Shown here piece by piece: positions 1-11,800 of a DNA stretch of 64,000 nt (positions are counted from its first letter, which is position 1; the number at the start of each line of letters is the position of its first letter). The notes under the pieces were generated by a model, which saw nothing but the letters and a program-made list of their open reading frames with translations, was not told the DNA's origin and did no database searches. The position numbers and the translations under genes are program-made. Where the stretch lies: positions 372,001 to 436,000 of the forward strand of contig JAJKFH010004053.1 of NCBI GenBank assembly GCA_023333565.1, read 5' to 3'. Origin of the DNA: Puffinus mauretanicus (taxonomy: Eukaryota > Chordata > Aves > Procellariiformes > Procellariidae).

Positions 1-275
1 TCTTCCTCAATGAAGCACTGAATTTGCTATAGTACAATGAGAAAGGACGTTTGAAGCGAAGACATCATATTCTTAAATACAAACCTATAAACTCTCTGTT
101 TACTATCATTCTAATATACTCATAATTTATCAAGTACAGTGATATTTGTTTTCAATAAGGATGAATAATAATATTTGCAAACCTAAATTTGACTTGGCAT
201 ACACGTATTGTCAAACATACATCCATAACAATACATACATGTATTGTCATAAACATAAATGTCATATTAAAATCA

Positions 276-2245
276 CGGAATCATAGAATAGTTTGGGTTG
301 GAAGGGACCTTTAAAGGTCATCTAGTCCAAGCCCCTCGCAAAGAACAGGGACATCTTCAACGAGATCAGGTTGCTCAGAGCCCCATCCAACCAGACCTTG
401 AATGTTTCCAGGGACGTGGCATCTACCACCTCTCTGGGCAACCTGTGCCAGTGTTTCACCACCCTCATTGTAAAAAAATTTCTTCCTTATATCTAGTCTA
501 CATCTACCCTCTTTTAGTTTAAAACCATTCCCCCTTGTCCTGTTGCAACAGGCCCTGCTAAAATGTTCGCCACCAACTTTCTTATAAGCCCCCTTTAAGT
601 ACTGAAAGGCTGCAATAAGGTCTCCCCAAAGCCTTCTCTTCTCCGGGCTGAATAATCTCAACTCTCTCAGCCTTTCTTCATAGGAGAGGCGTTCCACCCC
701 CCTGATCATTTTTGTGGCCCTCCTCTGAACCCAATCCAACAGGTCCATCTCTTTCTTGTGCTGAGGGCTCCAGACCTGGACGCAGTACTACAGGTGGGGT
801 CTCACCAGAGCAGAGGAGAGGGGCACAATCACCTCCCTTGACCTGCTGGCCACACTTCTTTTGATGCAGCCCAGGATACGGTTGGCCTTCTGGGCTGCGA
901 GCGCACGTTGTCAGCTCATGTCCAGCTTTTCGTCCACCAGTATCCCCAAGTCCTTCTTGGCAGGGCTGCTCTCAATCCCTTCATCCCCCAGCCTGTATGG
1001 ATATTGGGGGTTGCCCCGACCCAGGTGCAGGATCTTGCACTTGGCCTTGTTGAACCTCATGAGGTTCACACAGGACCACTTCTCAAGCTTGTCCAGGTCC
1101 CTCTGGATGGCATCCCATCCCTTAGGTGTGTCAGCTGCACCACTCAGCTTGGTATCATGTGCAAACTTGCTGAGAGTGCACTCGATCCCACTGTCTATGT
1201 CATTGATGAAGATGTTAAACAGTATCAGTCCCGTTACGGAACCTGTGGGACACCACTTATCACCGACCTCCATCTGGACATTGAGCCATTGACCACTACC
1301 CTCTGGATGTGACCATCCAACCAATTCCTCATCCACCGGGCAGTCCACCCATCCAACCCGTATCTCTCCTAGTTAGGGAGAGGGATGTTGTGGGGGACTG
1401 AGTCAAAGGCCTTACAGAGGTCCAGACAGACGACATCTGTAGCCCTTCCCATGTCCACTGATGTAGTCACTCCATCATAGAAGGCCACTAGGTTGGTCGG
1501 GCAGGACTTGCCCTTGGTGAAGCCATGCTGGCTGTCTCGGATCACCTCCCTGTCCTCCATGTGCCTTAGCATAGCTTGCAGGAGGATCTGTTCCATGATC
1601 TTCCCAGGCACAGAGGTGAGACTGACTGGCCTGGAGTTCCCTGGGTGTTCCTTTTTTCCCTTTTTAAAAATGGGGGTCATGTTTCCCCTTTTCCAGTCAG
1701 CGGGAATTTTACCGGACTGCTGCAACTTCTCAAATACGGTGGATAATGGCTTAGCAACTTCATCCGCCAGTTCCCTCAGGACCCGCAGATGGATCTCATC
1801 GGGTTCCATGGACTTGTGCACCTTCAGGTTCCTTAGATGGTCTCAAACCTGATCTTCTACTACAGTGGGCGGCTCTTCATTCTCCCAGTCCCTGCCTTTG
1901 CCTTCTGCGGCTTGGGCGGTGAGGCTCGAGCACTGAAGAGCTTGCTACTGAAGATCGAGGCAAAAAAGTCATTGAGTACCTCCGCCTTCTCCATATCCCA
2001 AGTAACCAGGTCTCCTCTTTTGTTCTGGAGAGGGCCCACATTTTCCCGAGTCTTCCTTTTATCCCCGACGTACCTATAGAAGCTTTTCTTGTTGCCCTTG
2101 ATGTCCCTGGCCAGATTTAATTCTGTCAGGGCTTTAGCTTTCCTAACCTGATCCCTGGCCGCTTGGACAATTTCTCTGTATTCCTTCCAGGCTACCTGTC
2201 CTGGCTTCCACCCTCTGTAGGCTTCCTTTTCTTTGCATGGAGGGC
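276..2245 (-). mobile_element. CR1 LINE, 5'-truncated, about 1.97 kb
   Basis: This is a non-LTR retrotransposon of the CR1 family, read on the minus strand. Its 3' end lies at the low-coordinate side, where the minus strand reads CCAACCCAAACTATTCTATG followed by a decayed second octamer, the usual CR1 terminus. It has no 5' UTR, ORF1 or endonuclease domain. It starts in the linker between endonuclease and reverse transcriptase, and such 5' truncation is normal for CR1. The frame is broken in several places, so the copy is dead. I judged the 5' edge (about 2245) from where CR1-like protein stops, so it is uncertain by some 20 bp. I did not identify a target-site duplication. Confidence 0.95.
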
Positions 2246-2249
2246 ACAA
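311..2249 (-). pseudogene. CR1 ORF2 remnant (reverse transcriptase and C-terminal region)
   Basis: Four open segments on the minus strand, in three different frames, cover the ORF2 protein from its linker to its C-terminus. Segment 1860-2249 is the linker ([18 protein letters not shown], then [11 protein letters not shown]). Segment 1369-1821 holds reverse-transcriptase fingers and palm, including [14 protein letters not shown] and motif A as [12 protein letters not shown]. Segment 911-1348 holds LFNIFINDI and motif C. Segment 311-748 is the C-terminal region ([47 protein letters not shown]). Motif C reads FAHDTKLSG where the family has FADD, so a catalytic aspartate has become histidine (codon at 1157-1159). 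At least two frameshifts separate the segments, and a stop interrupts the stretch between 749 and 910. This is a pseudogene without doubt. Confidence 0.93.
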
Positions 2250-3030
2250 ATGTTTCCAAATGAAAGCACAGACTGTGAAGAATGAACATTTTGTATCTGT
2301 CCATCTCTCAGATATTGGAGCCTTTTATTTAGTCCTTTTAAAGTGCACATTTTTGTCTTCCAATCCAGTTCAAGAAATTTTACAAGCGATTCAATGACTA
2401 GGTCAAAGAAAGGGAAAAACTGAGAGCTTAGCTGATTTTTCTCATCTGTTGTAAATGCACCCTATGCCCTTACACTAAAGCACTTCATCTTCTTCTAAGT
2501 CCTTACCTAAAAATGGGACCAGTCAGGATTAGGTAGTTTTACTTCCTTCTTTGGTAGAGTACTGTTTTTCTACAAATCTGACTGAAAGGATGTTGCCTGT
2601 TATACAAATTTAGTACAAGAATAAACAGGTGACATCATAATGAATATGCATTTCCTGTTCTTTCAAAATGGCACTTTCCAATAAAGCGAAATAAAAGATA
2701 TTAAAATTATTCTGTACTTGAAGTAAGAAAATTGACAGGCTATTGGCTACCAAAACCAGGATACACATACCTGTTATTTTCTATAAGGATTTTTTGTTGG
2801 TGGTTTTTTTATGGTTCCACGATCTAAATTCTAGCTGAAATTCATGCATTTCAGATAATGACTGTCTGTTTTTTACATGTTTTAAAGAAAGGAATAATCT
2901 GGCCAATTTTAATAGCAAGTTTCAGTTTGCAGGGCAAAGTCCCTGCTAGCACCCTTTTGAATTATTTGGTTTTTAGGTAGATGCATAATGAAAGGATATC
3001 TTTTGTTCTCAGAATGTTATCCAAAATCAA
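2246..3030. other. AT-rich stretch, nothing recognised
   Basis: No open frame of note and no repeat that I recognise. There are T-rich runs near 2790-2812. It lies between two CR1 copies of opposite orientation. Confidence 0.5.
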
Positions 3031-3146
3031 ACGTGTAGATGAGGCGCTTAGGGACATGGTGTAGTGGGCATGGTGGTGTTGGGTTGATGGCTGGACTCGA
3101 TGATCTTAGAGCTTTTCCAACCTTAATGATTCTATGATTCTATGAT
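3031..3146 (+). mobile_element. CR1 LINE 3' end
   Basis: Only the 3' untranslated end remains. It runs from the GGGACATGGTGTAGTGGGCA block through GGACTCGATGATCTTAGAG and TTTTCCAACCTTAATGATTC to ATTCTATGATTCTATGAT at the terminus. It shares these blocks, on the opposite strand, with the copy at 44151-44305, so the two probably belong to one subfamily. No coding sequence is kept. The 3' end is exact to a few bases and the 5' edge to about 10 bp. Confidence 0.9.
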
Positions 3147-5187
3147 AAATAAAGCAAAAGCCGTGCACACAAGCAAAGCAAAATAAGGAATAATCTCTGG
3201 TAGTTATAACCAATATTTCAGTTGCAAATGGGAAGAGGGTGTGGAATAGCCTAAGACTTCCAGAATTGCACATTTGTCACCAATAGGAAAAAAGGAGAGA
3301 AACAAAACCAGTTTAGCTGACCAATACGTGTGTAAAATACAAAACAAATGCAGTAAATCCAGCGTATATCCTTGTCAAAACTGGCAGTTCTGACAAGTGA
3401 ACAGAAAACACTGCGTTAATAATTTTAGGTCTATTAGGAACATCTGAAAACCAGGACATTGCAGAGGATATTTGCTAAGAGTAAGCCAAAGACACTTGTG
3501 ACATCAAGTAATAAAAAACTGACACTGCTTCCATACATGGGAAATTATGTACAATTCATTAAGTCCATATGTTTGCTCAATCTTGATGAAACTGAATAGG
3601 AAATGAGCACAGATAAGATAAAAAACATGATGAAATTTAATTTCATGTGGCCAACACTCACAACCAGGCCCCTTGTAGGGCTGGTTATAGGACTAATAAT
3701 CAACAGACAACCTGCCTCCAGACTCACTAAAGAAAACCTCACTGCAAAACTTAAAGTAAACCCAACTTTTTTCTTCTTACTTAGGAGCCTTTTTAGTTTC
3801 CATCCCAAGCTTTTCCCTGCTGAAGAAAGAATCAATTTAACTCCCTAATAATTTTAGTGACTTGACAGACTTGTTCATCTCCGAAAGCTTTAAATGAGGA
3901 ATGCAGTTGTAATTCTCATGATACAGCTGAAAGAGCCCACAAACCACTTCAGTTCCACTTAACTTTTCCTACAAGTGGACAATATCCAGCACAGAAAATC
4001 CCGGTCACCGCTGCTGACCACGACTATTTCTGCTGCAGAACACAGCTGCCATGGACCCTCAGGAGCTTAGCAGGTTAGTGGAGCTAAATGCTTTGCCATA
4101 TGAGTAGGTTGCAAAGCTGCTGCAAAACTAAGGCCACCTCACAAAACAACATTTCACTGATACATAATGTAGCTGTGTACACGCGACTATCTGCAAAGTG
4201 AATTGTGCCAAAACACCCAAACTTGGTCAGACTACATAAAGAGTGTTTTCCTGGGAAACTGCACTATATAAAGAACAACATGAAGGTAAAATAGTACACG
4301 GACACCACAATGAGCACCGGACAGAAGAGTCCACCTACCATGCAAGATTCCAGGCGAGGATTGATTCCCTTTTAATCGTGTCCCCCCTGCGACTTTGTGC
4401 ATATTCATACACATGTAAGTGATCCCAAAAAATGCCGAGCAAAACAGAAATGCTAGCAATTATCCGCCTTTTTCAATTTTGTTTAGTAAAAGTAGTAAAA
4501 AATCAGTCCTGTTCTCTTTAGTCCACTCTGAACCCGGTGGGTCCTGCAAGCAGCAAAAGGCGTCGTTTTTCTTGTGACAGGTTGGTGGAGAATGCAGGCA
4601 ACTCAACAACCAAGGCTAAGAGCAAGAACATGAGAGCCTGAGTGGAGCAGAAATAGAAATTGTATCATTGCCACATACAGCGAACAAGAACACTCGAATA
4701 CCAGGTTGGTAAAAAGGTCATAACCTGTGTATGCCAGAGCAGGACAGTGAAGGAGTTTTCAAATCCACCAGTGAATGCAGTCGTGGTCTTTGAAGGAGAG
4801 AGATTACTATGGCTTCTATGGTAGAAGCACGGGCAGGACAGTGGGGTGCTGACCCCTGGACATCTGAGGCTTTTAAAGGTCTTTCAAGTAAAGTTGTATG
4901 AGCTTTTGAGGGCCTTAGGAAGAGTGGATTGCTTATGGGAAAGGAGGAGTTAATAGGGAGGGCGGCCTGGGCTGGAGAATGTTGGGCAGCAGGCGGCAGC
5001 TCGTGAGAGCACGTGAAGATAAGAGCAGAGCATTAGGGGAGGAAAACAAATGCTGTGGGGATCACGCTGGGGAGTACAAGGCCAGGGAATGTACCTTTGC
5101 TGCAGGAGGGCTAAAAACAGCTGCTGCTAGGAGAGGATGGTGAGGGTGGGAGGAGAGACCGAAGAAAGAAGTTTCAGATATAAAAAA
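3147..5187. other. no recognised gene; purine-rich from about 4750
   Basis: There is no recognisable coding sequence. From about 4750 the plus strand turns clearly richer in G and A (many AGGA and GGAG runs), and this composition continues into the coding-like patch after 5188. The 5' part of that remnant, such as a leader or LTR, might therefore lie here. I could not find LTR ends or a primer-binding site. Confidence 0.4.
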
Positions 5188-5913
5188 ATGGGAGGGGAAA
5201 AAGCACAAACTGTGGCTTGGCTCAGGCTAAGGCAGCTGTTATAATGGTGTTGGAGAAAACACAGGAGAGGAGATGGGAAGGTGAGAAGCACAACTCTTAC
5301 AGGAAGATAACTGAGCAGCTTAAACAGAAGTGACCGGGTACAATGGGTAGAGTGGCTGCGGTACAAACTAGAAGACAGATAGCAAAATGGGGTCCTGAGG
5401 ACTGGCACAGAGACATTTGGGATGATCCCAGTCCACCTGGGACTACACCTTGTGAAAGTAAATCGCCCCCATGACCCTGGAGTTCATACAGCCCTTTGCA
5501 TGATGAGGGACAGACATACGAATGAACAAGGGCAACCTGTAGTGGCAAAAATAGCGGGGCAGGTAAAAATACAGGAGAGGAAGGCCCCTGAGACTGTGAC
5601 CACTGAAATACAAGCAGCATCTACTCAGATTTAAGCTTTGGCTAAAGACCTGGGACTTTTGAAGAGCAATACCTATGTGGGGTGGCTGGTGGCTTAAGAA
5701 GCACAGCTTGGTTTGACCAATGCTGATCAAAATCACCTGGCTTAGACAGCCTGTGTGGCTACCAAACGGGCCGTGCGCAATGCTGAACCCCGAGAAACAC
5801 CAGCCGTGGGGAATTACATGGTTACAGCCAGTGTTGAGATGTGTTAAGGCAGCTGGCTTAGTGTCTGTAGAGCTTCATTTGGAAGAAGAAAAAACCAAAT
5901 GACTCCAGAGTGA
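5188..5913 (+). pseudogene. decayed coding-like remnant, possibly retroviral gag-like
   Basis: I do not recognise this by name. One plus-strand frame reads as plausible protein for 242 codons, starting at an ATG whose first residues are MGGEKAQTVAW (Met-Gly, as in many myristoylated Gag proteins). It includes RVQWVEWLRYKLEDR, VAKIAGQVKIQERKAP and LGLTNADQNHLA. It is cut by in-frame stops at 5242, 5308, 5380, 5632, 5695, 5743 and 5845. All seven are TAA or TAG, as expected if Gln codons (CAA, CAG) had suffered C-to-T changes. A second frame is protein-like at 5343-5474 (QIAKWGPEDWHRDIWDD), which suggests frameshifts. Chance would give about 11 stops over this length, so the statistical case is weak. 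Chance open sequence or a decayed host exon remain possible. Confidence 0.35.
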
Positions 5914-6598
5914 CATATTGTTAAAAGCAGCAACCAGTTGTTAAACTGGTGCTGGAGGGAGGTGGAGTCTAGCTATGGTGAGCTAATATTCAAGACCGTG
6001 GCGCTGGAGGACTGGCTCGTCCATTGCACGTGATTACGGGGCCTCTGAACCCTGCTAACATAAACTGGGTGAATTTGGAAGGGCAGGCTGGCGGGGCTGG
6101 GAAATCTCTCAAGGAAGGAGAAGAGCCTAAGGAACCTAATAAAAAAGGAGAAGGCAAATAAATACAATAGTAAAAGAAATACAAGCAGTTATTATGCTTG
6201 CTAATACAGGCCCTAAGGGCAAACAAGCCAGCCCCCTGGAAGGGAAGGACAAGATGGACCACTGTGGTTCTGGGTGTGGGGCTTGCCTGCAGGATGGCAC
6301 AGAGGGTTTTTTTATTTTTATTTTTCCAGGACTGCTGGATGAGTCATGAAGATGGCATTTGAAATAGATCAATAACAGGGTTTGGAATAAAAAACAGAGC
6401 ACCTGGGAGAAGATACAGCCAAATGGATTAAGAAACTGCTTACCACCTTTACGCATAGGTTGGCAGAACTGTGTACTAGAAGTGAAAGAGAGGATCCCAG
6501 GAGTTAGGCGGTGAAACCAGCACAGGTGATCTCTGGCAACACGAAAGCAACACTTTCAGCCCCACTAGCAGTCAGATTTTAAGATTGGGCAGGTCCCC
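5914..6598. other. spacer between two coding-like patches
   Basis: I see no convincing frame on either strand. The overlapping minus-strand open frames here (64-106 codons) are low-complexity and unlike known proteins. If the flanking patches belong to one retroelement, most of its pol region is missing or unrecognisable here. Confidence 0.35.
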
Positions 6599-7244
6599 TT
6601 GCTTGACCCTTTGGGACACATTATTAGATTAAAGTATGATCAGCCAGGGAAGAGTTATAGGACCAACCCTACTGGGGTAGCTGTAGATGTAACGAATGGT
6701 CCTACCTTGTTAATAGAATCTGGTGCTGCTGTTGATGTTTTGAAACACACTGGGTGCCTGGGGAACACAGAACACTGGCAAGTCTGCAGGGAGGGGTGGT
6801 GGTATTGTATTCAGCAAGAGAGGAGAAAAATGGCACTTTGGGAAATGGTCTCTAATTAGGGAATGGTCTCATCTGGATCCAGCTAATAATTGTTTGTGTG
6901 TAGGTAAACAGAGACAAAGCCCCACGGTAATCTTGGTTACACAATGGTGAACTGCAGTGAAGCCCCAGAAACACTTGAAGCACTGCAGGGGTGAGTGGCA
7001 AAACAAATTTGTACCCATATATGCTCCAGATAAGTTACAGTGTGGAAAGATTAATACGCTTGTATTAATACCGGGATCTGATCCAAAGCCACAGAAACCA
7101 TATGAATGTCCAAGTGAGGCTGAGGAAGGATTGTGACCCACTATTATTAGCTCTGTGGATTATGGAGTGCTAGTCCAATGACCCGGTTTATATAATTTAA
7201 CGGCGTATCAAGGAGTGATGGAAAGATACAGAGTCCGGATTTAA
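6599..7244 (+). pseudogene. decayed coding-like remnant downstream, family unassigned
   Basis: Two plus-strand frames carry protein-like sequence. The first, 6599-6859 (opening at TTG, not ATG), includes LDPLGHIIRLKYDQPGKSY and TLLIESGAAVDVL. The second runs from 6744 to a stop at 7242. It has internal stops only at 6948, 7134 and 7179, and includes EWSHLDPANNCLCVGKQRQ, FVPIYAPDKLQCGK, NTLVLIPGSDPKPQKPYE and GLYNLTAYQGVMERYRV. The three internal stops are all TGA, which could be decayed CGA codons (CpG loss), while the terminal one is TAA. Cysteine and NLT-type sites would suit an extracellular protein such as an envelope, but I cannot match it to a family. Position and strand agree with the patch at 5188-5913. 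Its coding nature is uncertain. Confidence 0.33.
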
Positions 7245-8589
7245 GGGCAGCAAATGCTGTAACTCCACAAACAGCACCTAGTGCTGTTAAACTGCCAAAA
7301 CGCATGGCCACAGAAGTACAAGGACCAAAGCAGTTTTCAGTCATGGACCTAGAAATATTTTCTTTCTTTTCTTTTTTTTGTTGTTGGTTTGTTGGGGAGC
7401 ACTAGAAAGGAGTGCTGGTAGAAGTTTGGTTCTATATTTCAGGGGAAATATATGTTACTTCACATAAATTCCTCATAAGTTTCACAATGGTCCTGCAGTC
7501 TGCCAAGCACACATCGCCTGAATGTGCAATAAGTTAATCCACGAGTGAAGAAAAAATAAAATATCATAGATGCTGTAGTAAATTTCAGTTGGTTTTGTTC
7601 AAAACCTTTACATTTTTCACAACTAAGGAAGTTCATATATCATTCATACACAGAAAATTATGTGTTAGGCTAGTAAGGAACAAGGGATACAGCATTCAGC
7701 ACTGTCCATAACTTCTGTGACTGCTAAAGGAGTTTAGTGTATGATTTAAAGGAGGAATAAAAACCTTAACAACATTTGAAATCTAGAGCTGAAATATCAC
7801 TCAAAATTACATTTCTGTGTTAAAGAGCAGGAGCAGGCTAAGCTTTCATACAGTGAATTGTTTAAAACTCCTTTTTCCAAAGTACATACATTGTGAAAAA
7901 AATCCATTTTCCAGATCTTTTTTCAGTATAACAGACATCAGCCTTAGATCACTTTTTATCACTAGACATTGATACCAGCAGGTGTATTGTGCAGCAGTCA
8001 GTTATTGAAAATAACAATTTGGCTTTTTGTAAAGCAATTGGCGCTGCAGTTACCTGAATGGCTGCTTGACAGGAACCGCTTGCAACCTACCCTGGTTTCT
8101 GCTTCCCCAGAACCGATTCCTGTGGAGTTCCAACCCAAACTTCATCATTCAGTGGTAAAATTAGACAGGAATATTTTAAGAATTGTAATGTTAGTGTAAC
8201 TGTACAGCTTAAAAATCAGTAATAGCACCTGTATTTTAGCATTTGATGTTACTAAGCATTTTAAAAATAGCACAGGACAAAAGCCTGCTTAAACGAAACA
8301 GGCTAACAGCAATATTAGAGTGAAGGTTGAGCTTAAGTTGCTGTTTTATTTTTGTATTTTCATTAAAGTTGACAATCTTTCTTTCTCAAAGGCTCTGTAA
8401 ATCGCTGGGTCACAGAAGGGGCAAGGACAGCAGTAACAAGCTGAGCCTGCCTGCGTAAAGATGACCCTGCGTTGAACGAACTGAAACCGATAACCTGCGA
8501 ACTGCAGTTTCCCTTTCAGGTTGATGCCGGCCCAGCATTTACAGTTTCTTTTCTGCTGTCTTTCACACTTGCTTCTTTAAGGGAGCGAC
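7245..8589. other. no recognised gene
   Basis: A T-rich run (TTTCTTTCTTTTCTTTTTTT) lies near 7360-7380 just after the coding-like remnant. A 76-codon open frame at 7969-8199 shows no known domain. I see nothing else. Confidence 0.4.
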
Positions 8590-8870
8590 AGTAGTCTTGT
8601 CTGAAGGCATTTGCTGCATGGCTGCAGCGAGATGGCGTTACAGCATCCCCCTGGGCCGGGGAAAGGAGAAGGAGAGGCGGGAGCAAGCGCCCACGCTGTG
8701 GGCAGGGGTTTGCAGGCAGCCCGACGCTGGGCTGCCAGCAGAGCCTTTGCCCTCGGCGCGGTAGATCCCATGGGCTGGGGGCAGCTTTCGGAAGCCACCC
8801 GTGGGACAGCGGGCTTGCCTCGCTGCCCCCTCTCCGGGGGAGCCAGTGAAACAGGAGGCTGACAGACGAC
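8590..8870. other. short CpG-dense, GC-rich patch
   Basis: By hand count about 17 CpG dinucleotides fall in roughly 250 bases, inside DNA that is otherwise AT-rich and CpG-poor. An 83-codon open plus-strand frame (8611-8862) covers it and is Ala/Gly rich without a known domain, which is what GC-rich DNA gives by chance. It could be a small CpG island with promoter or enhancer function, a first exon of a non-coding RNA, or simply a GC-rich relic. Nothing in the sequence decides between these. Confidence 0.4.
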
Positions 8871-11800
8871 TGGCTGAAAAGCTGCTACTTCACTTATTTA
8901 AAAGTCCACATACATATTTAGGTTAAGCTTTAATGAGCAATGTTTCCCTTTCTGCCATTTTTTTTCTCTGCTAAGCTGAAGGACAAGGGGGTCTCTGCTA
9001 ATAAGTGGATGAAGCTGGGCATGGCTGGGGGAGAGGGAAGCCAGCCTTGGCACCTCCCAGCATCAGCATGTAAGAGGGATTTCAAATGTCAGTATTCTCA
9101 CCCATAATGACGGCCTCTTTGAAGGGCTGGAAAAGCCTCAGCAGCAGCTTAGAGTCATAAATCAAAACAACAGCTCGATGTTCCTATTCATCTAACACCT
9201 TACGGTGCCACGCCTTTTGAAGGCAGAAAATAGTTTTCAGTTACAAAATAATTTTCCTTCTATAGTTTTCCATAACAGAGACAAAGGAAAATTCACAAGC
9301 TGCACCCATCGTTCTCCACTTTATACAAAGAAAAAAAATCTTGCAGTGCAAAGACCACTGTTGATTTCAACAGTTGATCTAGGATCAGGTACAGAATGTT
9401 TGGGCTGTGTTTTTTCTCCCCTTTTAAATGGAAGTCCTGAATTTTAATAACAGTGGCATTATCACTAATGGTGTTTTGCTAATGAATGAAAAGAGATGCC
9501 AGCACAAGCTGCACCATCAGTTCTAGGGACACCTTGCTTCTTCAGTGGTTTTAAGACTCAAAATCCACGTGCATTAAATTTAATCTAATCTGTAAAGCAG
9601 CACTTCCAAGAGCAGAGTTTGTACTGGAAAAGAAAGTGGCATCTTTTTTTCCAAAGACATTAAACTCAAATTATTCTGGAAGATTATAGCAATCGATAGT
9701 CTAAATAATCTGTCTGTTCAATACATTTTCTTGAAGACTACCACACAGAAATTTTCCAGTTGTTCCGTCCCATGCAAAATACCACTTTAACACACCAAAG
9801 GAGAAAGAATGGTTTAAGTGCATTGAATGTCTATTAAGACTTAAGTTAAGAGCACTTTCATTAAAATCTTAATTATTTAAAATATATTTTATTTTCATTA
9901 ATTTTTTCTGTTAACTATTGTGAATTTTATTCTTTATGTTTAATTTCCTTTTTCAGTGCTATGTGTGTGCTACTTATTAATTCGTATAGCTTTTCTTGTG
10001 GTGGGCATAGGCTTAGGTGAGCACAGGCTCCACCGCAGGACCAGTATCTTACCTGGTTCCAGCTCTGGTACTGCTCAAAAGGCACTGTTTTAGCTGTTGC
10101 AGATGCTAATGCTTCGCTATTTAAACTGTCATAGGATCATTTAATTAAATGGTCTCTGGGGCTGCGGTCTAGACTAATAAGCTTTAAAATAATCTCGATT
10201 CTCGCAAGCACCATATACTAGCAATGTAATGGCAGGTTGGCTCCAAATATCTTCATTCACAAAGCAGAAAGCATTTGATGAACTCAAGGTACTTCCACCT
10301 CCTCTGCATTCTTGAGCCTTCGCACTGCGTGTGTACACAGTGCAGGTTTTTACGCCAGACAATGACAAAGATTTTCAATAGGCCCCTGTCTTAATAGAGC
10401 TGCAAGTCCTACATCAGCAGCAGAAGTATAAAGCCCAGTGTAACATTATGGCAAAGTCCATTATTTAACCTAAGGATTTCATATACTGCACCACTTGAGC
10501 TTTACCCTTGCAGTCTATAAAGTAATAATAGTCATTTCAGTGAAATTGCAGCCTTGCAAAGCTCTGCTACATACACAGCCTTCTTCACTGTAACACAAGA
10601 TTTACAAGGCAATATGTGGGAACTGGAACATTTTAAAACCTGATGCGGATATTTGAAATAGCAAAGCACTTTACAATGGTTAATGGTAGTGGATGGATGA
10701 CAAAAATCAGTCATGATAACACTATTTTTCCGTAGAAGTGTGAGCAAAACAGATGTTAAGTCTCCTTTTTCTTGATGCTCCAACAGATTTTTTTTTCAGT
10801 ATCTTCTTTAACCTAAGTCAGATCTCTTTCCATTACAAATTCCCTTTGCTCCTGTCGCTCTCTGCACAGGAGGGCATACACCGCACCCTTACTCCCAGCC
10901 TGCTCGCCGCTACGCAGGTTGGATTTCTCACGCACTTGCAGGTCCCCATATGTGCACAGGATGCCCAGCACAGGAGCAACAGCCCGTGGTGGTGGCCCAA
11001 ACCACGTGGCACACCTTTGTGTCCTTTCTTGTTCTTGCAACCTGAATATTTAACCGGGAAAAAAAAGCACCGTCCTTGCCTGCCCAGAAGCCAAGGCCCA
11101 ACTGCCTAGCGGTGTCACAAGCTGACTTACCAGCATCTCCCTCACCTTCTCTCGCAAATGCTTTATCTGACCAGAGGAGGCCTGCTTTCCTTATTCTGTA
11201 ATATACTCTGCATGTTAATACCCGCAAGCCACATTTAGATCAGCAATGAAATGAAACAATTTAAGAATGAAGAAATGGCTGACCCAAATGTTCACACTTT
11301 CCTCAAGGAAAGTGGGTTTTGTTCCCTTAAGGATCGTTGTTTTGCCTTGGGACGCAAAGCCCCTAAAATCTGTATTTTGTATTCCGCGTGTCTGATGTGA
11401 AGTAACAGTGACTTGATATGAAGGACATCTTGAAATATTCTGCCTTTGTGAATATGAATGTAGGAATCTGCAGAAACTGTGAATGAACATTTACAACAAA
11501 CTGTGAGCCTCCTACTGATGCACTCAAATACAAAACAGGAGGCGAGAGAGAGAAGGAAAAGAGATGAATTTGTTTTCCTAGCAAACAGCTGTCTTCTTTA
11601 ACAGAAGAAACTAAAAAGAAAACAGTGTGCGAAGAGGCCAAAAGCTACATTAATTACAGTATTTTTAGATGCTACAAGCACAATTTTTATAAACACTCTA
11701 AAACTGTGAAAAAACTGTACTGTCAATGCAATTAAGTCTTTTTTCCTGATGCAGCATCATCAGTGCATGTGCCTGCTGAGAATATATTGTGGGTTGTGCA

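Noticed and set aside
298..522. 74-codon plus-strand open frame near the left edge
   Set aside because: It is the antisense of the CR1 ORF2 C-terminus and 3' UTR, not a gene.
861..1312. Two plus-strand open frames of 143 and 134 codons
   Set aside because: Both are shadows of the minus-strand CR1 reverse transcriptase, which gives recognisable motifs while these do not.
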